Shown: positions 15,844 to 24,796, counted from the stretch's first letter. The stretch is 64,000 nt of DNA from Peptoniphilus_B koenoeneniae (GCF_030812875.1 NZ_JAUSTN010000002.1:62001-126000), one strand, 5' to 3'. Translations and numbers: made by a program. Notes: a model not told the origin generated them from the letters alone.

Positions 15844-16437
15844 ATGGAAAAAATTATTTTAAAAAGCAAATTATTTTATGGTTTAGATGAAGATACTATA
15901 AAGCACATACTTTCTTGTATTGAGCATAAAACCTTAATTTTTAGTAAAGGCGAATATCTATATGATTTTTCTAAGGGCTTTAAGGCAGGTATAGTTTTGA
16001 ATGGAAGAATTGATCTATCTGCAATAGATGATGATAAGGAAATTATAGATAGAATTTATGAGACTTCAGATTCTTTTTCTTTAAATTTTTCCTCCCTATC
16101 TGATAGATTTATGGTTGCAAAAAAAGATTCTAAAGTTTTAGCCCTTGATGTTAGCAAAATCTTTGAAAAAAATAAAAGGTCCTGCTCAAGCAGACCGATT
16201 TTTATGGAAAATATTATAAAATTGTATAATGAGCAAATTTCATACTTAACTTACAAATTAGATATATATTCTAAACCTAAAATTAGGGAAAAAATTAATA
16301 AATATATAGACAAATATGGTAAAGACTCCTTATTTTCTAATAAATTATCCAGAGAGGATTTGGCGAAATTTTTAACTTGTAATAGGCCTGCCCTTTCAAG
16401 AGAGTTATCCCTTATGAAAAAAGAGGGCTTAATATAA
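15844..16437 (+). CDS. Crp/Fnr family transcriptional regulator
   Basis: 197 residues. The N-terminal part (about 1-115) reads as a cyclic-nucleotide-binding-like beta roll (SKGEYLYDF, GIVLNGRIDLSAI). The C-terminal part is a Crp-type helix-turn-helix (KLSREDLAKFLTCNRPALSREL). There is no cluster of N-terminal cysteines as in classical FNR. It stops directly after KKEGLI, some 10-15 residues earlier than many relatives, so a slightly shortened end is possible. AAAGGGGG precedes ATG 15844. Divergent from the Fur-boxed uptake operon, which it may also control. Confidence 0.85.
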   Translation: MEKIILKSKLFYGLDEDTIKHILSCIEHKTLIFSKGEYLYDFSKGFKAGIVLNGRIDLSAIDDDKEIIDRIYETSDSFSLNFSSLSDRFMVAKKDSKVLALDVSKIFEKNKRSCSSRPIFMENIIKLYNEQISYLTYKLDIYSKPKIREKINKYIDKYGKDSLFSNKLSREDLAKFLTCNRPALSRELSLMKKEGLI

Positions 16438-16539
16438 AAAATTATAAAAAATCAGTCTTAGGAGAATAAATATCTTATATTACAGCCTCCTTAAAATTAG
16501 GTATAAGAAAAGCATCTATAAAATCTAGATGCTAATTAA

Positions 16540-16641
16540 TTATTTCCATTTCTTATTTTTTAAAATTTTCCCTATTTTATCAACTTCTGGTAACTTGTCA
16601 CTTTTTAATATCTCTGTTAAATCAAATATTTTTGCACCAAT
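16540..16641 (-). pseudogene. Possible 3' fragment of a lost gene
   Basis: A short minus-strand frame of about 33 codons ending in ..LKNKKWK and a stop, with normal-looking codon use. A GGAGGG lies in front but there is no ATG, GTG or TTG in frame. It sits in the 260-bp space between the Crp-family gene and the cyuA-like gene. I do not recognise the family. The rest of the space holds an 8-bp hairpin (AGCATCTA / TAGATGCT, 16510-16532) and nothing else I can name. Confidence 0.25.
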
Positions 16642-16662
16642 TGACCCTCCTTTAGACTAAAA

Positions 16663-16690
16663 AAATAAGACCGTATTTACGGTCTTATTT
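16663..16690 (-). terminator. Terminator of the 11-gene Liv-Dha-MtaA-like operon
   Basis: Perfect 13-bp stem AAATAAGACCGTA / TACGGTCTTATTT with a 2-nt loop and a T-run on the minus strand, 8 nt past the last stop codon. Confidence 0.9.
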
Positions 16691-16697
16691 ACTTTAT

Positions 16698-17975
16698 TTA
16701 GTTTGCTTTTATTATTTCCAACATTACATCATCTACGTTTTTAAATGCTGTCCTTGAGAGTTTTCCTATGTTGGAGATTGTTTCCTCTATAGTTTTTCCT
16801 ACGACTCCTGTTGATTTATCTGAAATCATGCCGTTTACTGCCAGATATGCTGAAATTATAGCTTCTTCTGCTGAGGTTGACAGTTTCATTGAGCAAGATT
16901 CTTTTGCTCCGTCACAAACCATTCCTGTTAAGTTTGCGTAAACATTTGTTGCTGCTCCTGCTATCATTTCATCTGTGCCTCCTAAGAGCCAAGCTATTGA
17001 GCAAGTTGCTCCTACTGCTGCTCCTATTGCACATCCACACATACCCGATAATTTTCCTGAGTATTCTTTTACATATCTGTTTAAGATATGACCGAAAAAT
17101 AGTGCTTTTGCCAATTTATCTTTTGAAACATCTTCATAATTTGCGACTATTTCAATAGGCAAAATTACTCCTATACCTTGGTTGCCTGATCCTCCTGATG
17201 TCATAATTTCATAATTTTGTCCACTCATTCTCATGTCTGCAGCTGCGGCAGTCATTATTCTTGCTTCTGTTATAAAATTTTTAGGTAAAATATTTTCATC
17301 CCTTAAACGTTTTAAAGTTGAACCTAAACTATTTTCTTTATCTAATCCGGCAATTGCTGCTTTTTTATTTATTTCAATTCCTTCAAGAGTAAAGTCAAAG
17401 GTCCCTTCAGGTGCGTTTTCTACAATTTCTCTCAATTTTTGAAAAGATAAATCTTTTAAGTTAAAGGAGTTTTCTTTTTCGCTTTTTTCATTACTTTGTT
17501 CATATAAAACTTTCCCATTTTTTATAACTTTTTGGAGTTTTGTGTGTCCGCCGCAAATTATAACTGTTCCTTTATCTTTGTCTGTTTCAATAATTGTTTC
17601 AACATAGACATCATTAGGAGTATTATCTTCTCTTAAAGTAATTTTACCCTCTTCAATAAATTTTTCTGCCTTGTCTATTATTTCTTTGTTTATCTTACTG
17701 AAAACCATAAAACCGTCTTCAACTTTATCAGCAAAAATACCTAAACTTGCTGCAAGCATAAGACCTTTTTCCTGTACAACAGGAATGTAAACAGATTTTC
17801 CGTTTTTATATATATTTTTTGATACTATAACTTCTACATTTTTTATCTTATCTTTATCATCTATAAGAGAACCACAAACATTTGCGCAATATCCTACTGC
17901 AACAGGTTCAGTGCAGCCTAAAGCTCTTTGTGAATCTCCTTTTACTATTTCGATTAATTCTTCTAATATGTCCAT
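16698..17975 (-). CDS. UPF0597 / L-cysteine desulfidase-like (CyuA/YhaM) protein
   Basis: 425 residues, normal for the family. It is related to the alpha chain of iron-sulfur L-serine dehydratases. Conserved cysteines that could hold a 4Fe-4S cluster are visible in GCTEPVAVGYCANVCG (about 20-35), MCGCAIGAAVGA (about 310) and MVCDGAKESCSMKLS (about 350). SGGSGNQG is also typical. Relatives break down L-cysteine to sulfide, ammonia and pyruvate, or act on related hydroxy- or thio-amino acids. Last gene of the operon, ATG 17975 with AAGGAGAT. Its place beside zinc-thiol-type methyltransferases hints at a sulfur-containing substrate (inference). Confidence 0.85.
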   Translation of the reverse strand: MDILEELIEIVKGDSQRALGCTEPVAVGYCANVCGSLIDDKDKIKNVEVIVSKNIYKNGKSVYIPVVQEKGLMLAASLGIFADKVEDGFMVFSKINKEIIDKAEKFIEEGKITLREDNTPNDVYVETIIETDKDKGTVIICGGHTKLQKVIKNGKVLYEQSNEKSEKENSFNLKDLSFQKLREIVENAPEGTFDFTLEGIEINKKAAIAGLDKENSLGSTLKRLRDENILPKNFITEARIMTAAAADMRMSGQNYEIMTSGGSGNQGIGVILPIEIVANYEDVSKDKLAKALFFGHILNRYVKEYSGKLSGMCGCAIGAAVGATCSIAWLLGGTDEMIAGAATNVYANLTGMVCDGAKESCSMKLSTSAEEAIISAYLAVNGMISDKSTGVVGKTIEETISNIGKLSRTAFKNVDDVMLEIIKAN

Positions 17976-17988
17976 AAATCTCCTTATG

Positions 17989-18603
17989 TTAAAATGATTG
18001 GATATCAGCTTTTAGTAATTCAATGGCTTTTTCTTTGTTTTTATTTTTTATTTCATTTAACACTCCTATATGGTTATTTCTTAACTTTGTGTCTAAAATA
18101 TTAGACCAGTCATCCCAATAAAGTAAAGAAAATGTAATAAGTTGCTTATTTAAAATATTTTTTAACATTTCATAAAAAAACTTATCTTTATAAGAGCGTG
18201 CTAATTCAATATGAAAAGCACTTGTTTTTCTCCAGTATTCCATCGGAGTTGCAAATGCATTTTTATCCATTTTTACTATATTAGCTTCTATTGTAGCCAA
18301 ATCATATTCACTTATTTTGTCAAAGTACAGTTCCAAATATTTAGGTTCAATATTTAAGCGAAATTTTAAAATACTATCCAGATAATTTTTGTCAAACAGA
18401 TTGATTTTGTATCCAAATCTCGGGATGCTATATATGATGTTATCAACACTTAATTTAATTAAAGCTTCACGTATTGGAGATTTTGATATTTTAAATTTAT
18501 CAACAAGAACCCTTTCAGTAATAACAGTTTCTTGATTAATTCTTCCTGCAACTATTTCATCTATTATTATTTTATAAATTTTATCGCTTAAATTTTCTTT
18601 CAT
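17989..18603 (-). CDS. GntR family (FCD subfamily) transcriptional regulator
   Basis: 204 residues. The N-terminal winged helix-turn-helix has TERVLVDKFKISKSPIREALIKL. The C-terminal FCD helical domain keeps histidines (SAFHIELARS, RNNHIGVLNEI) of the usual metal/ligand site. FCD regulators generally sense small carboxylic acids or sugar acids and repress their own catabolic operon. It is embedded between the MtaA-like and the UPF0597 genes, so it is co-transcribed with its likely targets. The large inverted repeat at the operon promoter is a candidate site. Confidence 0.9.
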   Translation of the reverse strand: MKENLSDKIYKIIIDEIVAGRINQETVITERVLVDKFKISKSPIREALIKLSVDNIIYSIPRFGYKINLFDKNYLDSILKFRLNIEPKYLELYFDKISEYDLATIEANIVKMDKNAFATPMEYWRKTSAFHIELARSYKDKFFYEMLKNILNKQLITFSLLYWDDWSNILDTKLRNNHIGVLNEIKNKNKEKAIELLKADIQSF

Positions 18604-18616
18604 ATTTACCTACTTA

Positions 18617-19615
18617 CTATTTGTATTCCCCTGCAATTTTTTCTACTAATTTTAGCCTATTTATATCTATGTCTTGAGAAATTGTACAGTCTGCTCCAAG
18701 AGCAACTCCTCTTGTTCCAACTTCATCAAGTATTTTAAATATTTCCTTTTTTAGTTCTTCTTCTGAAGCAGAGTATAATACAGTTCCGTTATTGTTGTCA
18801 AATCCTCCCAAGACTGCCTTTCCTTCAAAAATTTCTTTTCCTTCTTTTAGACCTATGTTTTCAGTGTGAGTTGCCCAGTTAAATACTTTTGCTGGATAGT
18901 CTTTATACCATGCTAAGTTGTTTGTATAGTGGCCATATCCGCAAATATGAAGCATAACATTGTCGTTTATTTTATTAATTTCATTTAAAACTTCAAGATC
19001 TAAGGGTTCAACTATTTTTTTATGCTTTTCTTCATCAAAAGATTTATCTTGCACTGATTGAACGCTGTAATAAATTCCGTCTACACTTGTTTTTTCAAAT
19101 AATTTTTTTACTAAGATTTTTATGTCTATTGCTATTTCTTTTGCTGCTTTTATCATATCTTCTTCAGATTCTTTAAATAATCTTACAAATTTTTCAAAAT
19201 CTTCATCATATTCTTCAAATCTAAGTCTAATATATTGTAGGGGAGAAAATAAATTATAATATTTATAAGTGTCTTCTCCTGCAAAGTCACAAATTTCTTT
19301 CACAAAGTCAACTTGTTTTTGTATCCAAGGATGATCTGGTCCTACTGATTTTATTCTTTTTAAGTCTTCTATTGTTTCAATTTTTCTTTCACAAACGCTT
19401 GGATGTCCAAAAAATCCGTCTGACATTATTTTAATTAAATCTGGATCTAATTCTTTTATATATTTTTTTTGTCCTTCTACTACTTTTTTATAAATTTCAG
19501 GATCATTACCATTGTAATGGTCATGAAATGATACAAAGTGATGCCAAAATGCTGTAGGTACTCTGTCAACATCTTTACAATTTAAAAAATTTTCTACTCT
19601 TTCTTTTTTATTCAT
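18617..19615 (-). CDS. MtaA-like methyltransferase, URO-D fold (copy B)
   Basis: 332 residues from ATG 19615, preceded by GGTGA and overlapping the stop of copy A by 8 nt. It belongs to the uroporphyrinogen decarboxylase superfamily but keeps the His-x-Cys...Cys zinc motif of MtaA/CmuA-type methyl-cobamide:thiol methyltransferases: LHICGYGHY near residue 235 and GADCT near residue 310. It is unlikely to be a heme enzyme. No corrinoid protein is encoded nearby, so the methyl donor is unknown. Paralog of the gene before it; the pair may act as a heterodimer or on two successive steps. Confidence 0.8.
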   Translation of the reverse strand: MNKKERVENFLNCKDVDRVPTAFWHHFVSFHDHYNGNDPEIYKKVVEGQKKYIKELDPDLIKIMSDGFFGHPSVCERKIETIEDLKRIKSVGPDHPWIQKQVDFVKEICDFAGEDTYKYYNLFSPLQYIRLRFEEYDEDFEKFVRLFKESEEDMIKAAKEIAIDIKILVKKLFEKTSVDGIYYSVQSVQDKSFDEEKHKKIVEPLDLEVLNEINKINDNVMLHICGYGHYTNNLAWYKDYPAKVFNWATHTENIGLKEGKEIFEGKAVLGGFDNNNGTVLYSASEEELKKEIFKILDEVGTRGVALGADCTISQDIDINRLKLVEKIAGEYK

Positions 19616-20630
19616 TTTTTTCACCATCCATAAATTTATACGTTGCATCTGAAATAATTCTTACTTGATTGTCGTCTATATCATTTGGTATGGAGCAGTC
19701 AGCACCAATTATAAATGATGTGTCCTTATATTTTTCAATAAGAGATTTTGTATAAGCTTCAAGTTCTTCTTTTGAACCCTTGTCTATTAAGGTTCCTGGA
19801 TTATTGTCAAATCCACCTAAAATACATTTTTCAGGGAAAAGTTTTTTTCCTTCTCCTATTGATATTTTTTCTGTAAAAGTCGCCCAATTATAAATTCTTG
19901 CTTCATAATTTTTATAAAAACTTAAATCATTTGTGTATCTTGCGTAACCACACATATGCAAAATATTTAAGTCTGAATATTTGTTTGCTACTTCCAAAAC
20001 TGGAAGTTCTGATACCTTTACTATTTCTTCATATTTATTTTTGTCATACATTTTACTTTGTATGTTTTGAACGCAATAATATATTCCGTCAAGACTTGTT
20101 TCTGTTAGTAATTTTTTTACTAAAATCTGTATGTCTTTTGAAATTTCTAAACCAGCATTTTTAAATTCTTCAGGAAAGTTTTCAGCTAAATAAACAAATC
20201 TGTCATATTCCTGATCTAAAAAATCCAATCTTATTCTTATTGTTTGTAAAGGTGAAAATACATTATAAAATGTTAAAACTTCATCGCTAAATTCTGCAGC
20301 AAGTTTTTTTATATATTTTACTTGTTCTTGTATCCAGGGATGATTTTCTCCTATGGATTTTATTTTTTTTAGGTCTTCTGCTGTTTTTAAATCATTATCC
20401 ATTATTGGTGGATATCCGAAAAATCCTTCATTCATAATTTTCATTATGTCTGGATTTGTTTTTTTATAGTAATCTACATGTCCCTTATAGGCTTTTTCTA
20501 ACAAAGATGGGTCTTCTAAGCCCATGAATTGATCTTTTCCTAAAATAAAATGATGCCAAAATCCTAAAGGTACTCTTTCTGTTTTTTTACCATTTATAAC
20601 ATCTAAAACAAGTTGCCTTTTATTCTCCAT
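19608..20630 (-). CDS. MtaA-like methyltransferase, URO-D fold (copy A)
   Basis: 340 residues. Same plan as copy B (shared VPxxFWHHF near residue 20, HPWIQ near 95, FSPLQxIR near 125). The zinc motif is also kept: LHMCGYARY and GADCS near the C-terminus. Between them lies NWATFTEK, matching NWATHTEN in copy B. It lies 4 nt after dhaL. Retention of both zinc sites after duplication argues that both copies are active with a thiol. The true substrate is unknown. Confidence 0.8.
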   Translation of the reverse strand: MENKRQLVLDVINGKKTERVPLGFWHHFILGKDQFMGLEDPSLLEKAYKGHVDYYKKTNPDIMKIMNEGFFGYPPIMDNDLKTAEDLKKIKSIGENHPWIQEQVKYIKKLAAEFSDEVLTFYNVFSPLQTIRIRLDFLDQEYDRFVYLAENFPEEFKNAGLEISKDIQILVKKLLTETSLDGIYYCVQNIQSKMYDKNKYEEIVKVSELPVLEVANKYSDLNILHMCGYARYTNDLSFYKNYEARIYNWATFTEKISIGEGKKLFPEKCILGGFDNNPGTLIDKGSKEELEAYTKSLIEKYKDTSFIIGADCSIPNDIDDNQVRIISDATYKFMDGEKNE

Positions 20631-20634
20631 CTTA

Positions 20635-21285
20635 TCACTTTCCTATTTTATTATTTAAAATGTAGTCGCAAAGCAATTCTATTTGATAAGCCATTGTTAC
20701 TGCGCCTGGATCTAAGTGTCCTATTCCCTTGTCTTTTTGATAGCTTGCCCTGCCTCTAATAGCTGGCATATCTTTTGTGCTTTCAGCTCCATTTATAGCT
20801 GCATTTTTTACATTTTCAAAAATTTTTACAAGGTCTTCTTCCTTGGAATTTAAATGTTTTTCCAATTCTTCAACGGCAGGATTTAAAGCATCAATCATTG
20901 TTTTTGATCCGACTTCAGTTTTGCCTCTTTTTTTCATATCTTCAACCATTGTTTTTAAGGCTAAATATATGTCCTCTAGGTCAAATTCTTCTTTACCTTT
21001 AAGGGTTTTTGCAGCAGCTAAATATGCACCACCATATAAAACTCCTGATGAGCCTCCAATTTTTGACATCATAGTCATTCCTATATTTTTAAATAATTGG
21101 TCCATAGGCAAATCTTTATATTTTTCTGAATTTTTTAATAAATCACCAAAGCCTATGTTCATATTATTCCAATGATCTCCGTCGCCTGTGGCTAAGTCAA
21201 GATTTGTTACATATTCACGATTGTTTTGCAATTTTTCATAAACATTTTCTATATATTTTAAATAATCTATAGTATTTATCTTCAT
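20635..21285 (-). CDS. dhaL: Dihydroxyacetone kinase-type subunit L (DAK2 domain)
   Basis: 216 residues, the usual size of DhaL. The nucleotide/Mg site is visible as GDGDHWNNM (about 32-40) with further SKIGGSSGVLYGG and RGKTEVGSKTMIDAL. In the PTS-dependent kinase DhaL holds ADP and passes phosphate from DhaM to the substrate on DhaK. No dhaM-like gene occurs in the window, so the phosphate donor is either encoded elsewhere or different. Follows dhaK by 13 nt. Confidence 0.9.
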   Translation of the reverse strand: MKINTIDYLKYIENVYEKLQNNREYVTNLDLATGDGDHWNNMNIGFGDLLKNSEKYKDLPMDQLFKNIGMTMMSKIGGSSGVLYGGAYLAAAKTLKGKEEFDLEDIYLALKTMVEDMKKRGKTEVGSKTMIDALNPAVEELEKHLNSKEEDLVKIFENVKNAAINGAESTKDMPAIRGRASYQKDKGIGHLDPGAVTMAYQIELLCDYILNNKIGK

Positions 21286-21298
21286 GATTTCTCCTTAA

Positions 21299-22285
21299 TT
21301 AGTTAATGGTTAATGCACTAGTTTCGCATTTTTCATCTATCATTTCTTTTAATTCATCGTCAAGTTCCATTAATGTAATTGAACATCCTGACATGTCTAA
21401 TGCAGTCATATAATTTCCAACTAAATTTTTATAGACTTTAATATTTTTTGTTTCTAAGATTTCTCTAACATCCTTGTTTAAGATGTAAAGTTCCATTAAA
21501 GGTGTTGCTCCTAATCCGTTTACTAATAAAGCAACTTCTTTTCCTGAAAAGTCTTTATCATCAAATATGTGTTTTAAAAGAACTTCTGCTATTTCTTTAG
21601 ATGTTTTTATATTTGTTTTTTCTACACCGGGTTCTCCATGGATTCCCATACCGATTTCAATTTCATTTTCCCCTAATTCAAAGTTTGCTTTTCCATTTGC
21701 AGGAATTGTACATGCAGACATGGACATTCCCATTGTTCTTATGTTGTCACAAGCTTTTTGTGCAATTCTTTTTACTTCTTGTAAACTATAACCTTTTAAA
21801 GCTGCAGCTCCTGCTACTTTATGAACGAATATTGTTCCAGCTATTCCTCTTCTTCCTGCTGTATATGTTGAGTCTTCAACGGCTACGTCATCTCTTACTA
21901 CTACACTTTCAACGTCTATGTCTTCGAATTCTGCAAGTTCTTTTGCTAAGTCGAAATTCATAATGTCTCCAGAATAATTCTTTATTACTAAAAGAACTCC
22001 TTTTCCGCTATCTGCTCTTCTTATTCCTTCAATAATTCTATCAGGGCTTGGAGATGAAAATACATTTCCTGCAACTGCTGCATCAAGCATTCCTTTTCCA
22101 ACGTATCCTGCGTGAGCTGGTTCGTGTCCTGAACCTCCTCCTGATACGATTCCTACATTTCCTGATTTTTCTTTTTTTGCTATTACTTCTAATTCTTCAA
22201 CGTATACTAATTTGTCATTTGCATACTCTAAACCTTTTAATGTTTCTGCTACAACATTATTAGGGTCATTTATAATTTTTTTCAT
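21299..22285 (-). CDS. dhaK: Dihydroxyacetone kinase-type subunit K
   Basis: 328 residues. The phosphate-binding GGGSGHEPAHAGYVG lies near residue 48, and the histidine expected to form the hemiaminal with a keto substrate is in MGIHGEPG (near 217). KNYSGDIMNFDLA is also conserved. DhaK binds short keto- or hydroxy-carbonyl compounds covalently for phosphorylation. Its position after an amino-acid-type importer, not a glycerol system, suggests a substrate other than free dihydroxyacetone (inference). Confidence 0.92.
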   Translation of the reverse strand: MKKIINDPNNVVAETLKGLEYANDKLVYVEELEVIAKKEKSGNVGIVSGGGSGHEPAHAGYVGKGMLDAAVAGNVFSSPSPDRIIEGIRRADSGKGVLLVIKNYSGDIMNFDLAKELAEFEDIDVESVVVRDDVAVEDSTYTAGRRGIAGTIFVHKVAGAAALKGYSLQEVKRIAQKACDNIRTMGMSMSACTIPANGKANFELGENEIEIGMGIHGEPGVEKTNIKTSKEIAEVLLKHIFDDKDFSGKEVALLVNGLGATPLMELYILNKDVREILETKNIKVYKNLVGNYMTALDMSGCSITLMELDDELKEMIDEKCETSALTIN

Positions 22286-22294
22286 TTTTCCCTC

Positions 22295-22999
22295 CTATAA
22301 TCCCAAATAAACTTTTCTTATATCTTTGTTATTTATTATGTCTTTTGCATTGCCTTGCATTGAAATTTTTCCATTTTCTAATACATAAGCTCTATCTGAA
22401 ATATTTAAAGCCATATAGGCATTTTGTTCTATTAACATTATGGTGATTCCAGTTTTTGCTATTTTTAATATTAAGTCAAAAATTAAATCAACTATGTTAG
22501 GAGCAAGTCCTAGGGATGGCTCATCAAGAAGGAGCAATTTAGGTTTACACATCAAGGCTCTTCCTATGGCTAACATTTGTTGTTCTCCACCTGATAAGTT
22601 TCCTGCAAAAGATTTTTCTCTTTCTTTTAATCTTGGAAATAGTTCAAAAACTTCTTCAAATGATTCTTTTATTTGTTTTTTGTCTTTAATAGTAAAGGCA
22701 CCTAACATTAAATTTTCATTTACTGTTAAATCTGGAAAAACTTCTCTTCCTTCAGGAGATAAAGAAATTCCAAGTCTTAATATTTTATAGGCTTCAAGTC
22801 TTTCTATATTCTTTCCTTCAAATAGGATTTCTCCTTTTTTAGGTTTTAATAAGCCTGATATTGTGTTTACAAGAGTGGTTTTCCCTGCACCGTTGCTTCC
22901 TATTAAACTAACTATTTCTCCACTTTCAACATTCAGACTTACATCTTTCAATGCGTGTATTGAACCGTAATAAGTGTTAAGTTCTTTAATTTGTAACAT
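22295..22999 (-). CDS. livF: Branched-chain amino acid-type ABC transporter ATPase
   Basis: 234 residues, typical LivF: Walker A GSNGAGKTT, signature LSGGEQQ, Walker B LLLLDEPSLGLAP. It drives import together with LivG. ATG 22999 overlaps the livG stop by 14 nt with GGAG upstream. The gene directly precedes dhaK, with only 9 nt between. Confidence 0.93.
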   Translation of the reverse strand: MLQIKELNTYYGSIHALKDVSLNVESGEIVSLIGSNGAGKTTLVNTISGLLKPKKGEILFEGKNIERLEAYKILRLGISLSPEGREVFPDLTVNENLMLGAFTIKDKKQIKESFEEVFELFPRLKEREKSFAGNLSGGEQQMLAIGRALMCKPKLLLLDEPSLGLAPNIVDLIFDLILKIAKTGITIMLIEQNAYMALNISDRAYVLENGKISMQGNAKDIINNKDIRKVYLGL

Positions 23000-23768
23000 C
23001 TGCTTCTCTCCCCAAGTATGCTTTTATAACTTCTTTGTTATTTACTATTTCTTCCGGAATTCCTTGAGCTATTAATTTTCCATTATCTAAAACATAAATT
23101 CTGTCAGATACATTCATAACTACACTCATGTCATGTTCAATTAAAAGTACTGTTATTCCTAAATTTTTTAAACTTTTTATAAAACTTAAGAGTTCTTCAG
23201 ATTCTTGAGGGTTCATTCCTGCTGCTGGTTCATCAAGTAATATAAGCTCTGCTCCTGTTGCTATGGATCTTGCTATTTCTACTTTTCTTTGATCACCATA
23301 TGGAAGAGAGTCTGCATAAGAATCTTTTTTGTCCAGCATGTTTAATGAATCCAATATTTTTATAGCTTTTAAAGCACTTTCATCTTCTCCGGTTCTAAAC
23401 TTTTTATTACTTAATATGGAATCCAGCAAAGTATATTTTGTATTAATATGATTTCCTATCATTACATTTTCAATTACTCTCATGTCTTTGAATAATCTTA
23501 TGTTTTGAAAAGTTCTGGCTATTCCTCTTTTTACAATTTCTTGAGGAATTTTATTTTGGATTTCTTCTCCCTTAAAAAATATCTTTCCTGAACTTAGTTT
23601 ATAAACTCCTGTCAGTAAGTTAAATGCTGTGGTTTTTCCCGCTCCATTGGGACCTATAATGCTTACTATCTCACCTTTTTTTATATTAAAAGTAAAGTCA
23701 TCAACAGCTTTTATTCCACCGAAGTTAATTGAAATATTTTCAGCGCTTAGTAATATATTCTCACTCAT
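22986..23768 (-). CDS. livG: Branched-chain amino acid-type ABC transporter ATPase
   Basis: 260 residues from ATG 23768 (GGTG 6 nt upstream; an earlier in-frame ATG at 23780 touches its ribosome site). Walker A GPNGAGKTT, ARTFQNIRLF typical of LivG, Walker B LILLDEPAAGMNP. The signature is LPYGDQR instead of LSGGQ, which is normal for LivG. Overlaps livM by 8 nt. Confidence 0.92.
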   Translation of the reverse strand: MSENILLSAENISINFGGIKAVDDFTFNIKKGEIVSIIGPNGAGKTTAFNLLTGVYKLSSGKIFFKGEEIQNKIPQEIVKRGIARTFQNIRLFKDMRVIENVMIGNHINTKYTLLDSILSNKKFRTGEDESALKAIKILDSLNMLDKKDSYADSLPYGDQRKVEIARSIATGAELILLDEPAAGMNPQESEELLSFIKSLKNLGITVLLIEHDMSVVMNVSDRIYVLDNGKLIAQGIPEEIVNNKEVIKAYLGREADVTN

Positions 23769-24795
23769 AATTTGCACCATTTCCTTCTATGTTTTTAAGA
23801 TCGGTTAATACCTTTTTAGATAGTTTATAATCATTTACATCTCTCCAACCAAGTAAGCCTTGAGGTCTAAATCTCATCATAATTACAAGTATTATTCCGT
23901 ATAAAACAAATCTGTAGTCCATCAAGCTTCTTGATAATTCTGGGAAAACTACTAAAATTACTGATCCTATAATCATACCTCTTATAGTGCCCATTCCTCC
24001 AAGTATTACTATACTTAAAATCATTGTTGACATATCAAAAGTAAATGTATTTTGGTCTATGTAACCCAGTTGAGTTGCATAAATTGATCCTGCTATGGCA
24101 CATATTACAGCTGATAATAAAAATGCCAATACTTTATAATAAGTTGTATTTAAACCCATCATTATACTTGCTGTTTCATCTTGTTTTATTGCTCTAAAGG
24201 CTCTTCCTGTTTTACTATTTTGTAGCCTATATATAAACAAGATGACAAGGACCATTGTTATTACTGTTAAAATATACAATCCCCCATTTGACATTGATAA
24301 TTTAAAACCGAAAATAGATGGCAATGGAATGTTTCTAAGACCTAATGGCCCGTTTGTAACTTTTTCCCAGACAATTATTACAGTTCTTATTATTTCTCCA
24401 AAACCCAAAGTTATTATTGAAAGATAAGTACCCTTAAGCCTAAGAGTAGGAAGACCCATAACAAATCCTGCTATTGCTGAAATTATTATTGCTACAATTA
24501 TTGCAAGAAAAAAGTTTACATTAAATTTAATCATTAATATTGATGTAGTATAAGCTCCTATGGCAACAAAGCCTGCCTGTCCCAAGGATACAAGACCGGT
24601 CATTCCTACGAGGATATTAAGCCCTAAAGCCATAATGATGTAATTTATTATTTTTATAATTATATTTATGATGTAGTTGTTTAAATGTAAAAAAGGAATT
24701 GCTATTAGACCTATAATCGCGATAATGAAAAGATATATTTTAAATTTATCTATTGCTGAAAAAAGTTTTGCAAAATTATTTTTTGAATTTTTCAT
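23761..24795 (-). CDS. livM: Branched-chain amino acid-type ABC transporter permease
   Basis: 344 residues from ATG 24795, which lies one base after the livH stop with AAGGTG in front. Strongly hydrophobic. LivM landmarks are GLNILVGMTGLVSLGQAGFV, the EAA-like loop GRAFRAIKQDE and LGGMGTIRGMIIG. Pairs with LivH to form the channel. Confidence 0.92.
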   Translation of the reverse strand: MKNSKNNFAKLFSAIDKFKIYLFIIAIIGLIAIPFLHLNNYIINIIIKIINYIIMALGLNILVGMTGLVSLGQAGFVAIGAYTTSILMIKFNVNFFLAIIVAIIISAIAGFVMGLPTLRLKGTYLSIITLGFGEIIRTVIIVWEKVTNGPLGLRNIPLPSIFGFKLSMSNGGLYILTVITMVLVILFIYRLQNSKTGRAFRAIKQDETASIMMGLNTTYYKVLAFLLSAVICAIAGSIYATQLGYIDQNTFTFDMSTMILSIVILGGMGTIRGMIIGSVILVVFPELSRSLMDYRFVLYGIILVIMMRFRPQGLLGWRDVNDYKLSKKVLTDLKNIEGNGANYE

Positions 24796-24796
24796 A

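Noticed and set aside
16698..17975. L-serine dehydratase alpha subunit
   Set aside because: Related, but the GCTEP start, the length and the cysteine layout fit the single-chain UPF0597/cysteine desulfidase family better, and no beta subunit is adjacent.
18617..20630. Heme biosynthesis (HemE) for the two URO-D-fold genes
   Set aside because: No other heme genes are near, there are two copies, and both carry the zinc His-x-Cys...Cys motif that HemE lacks.
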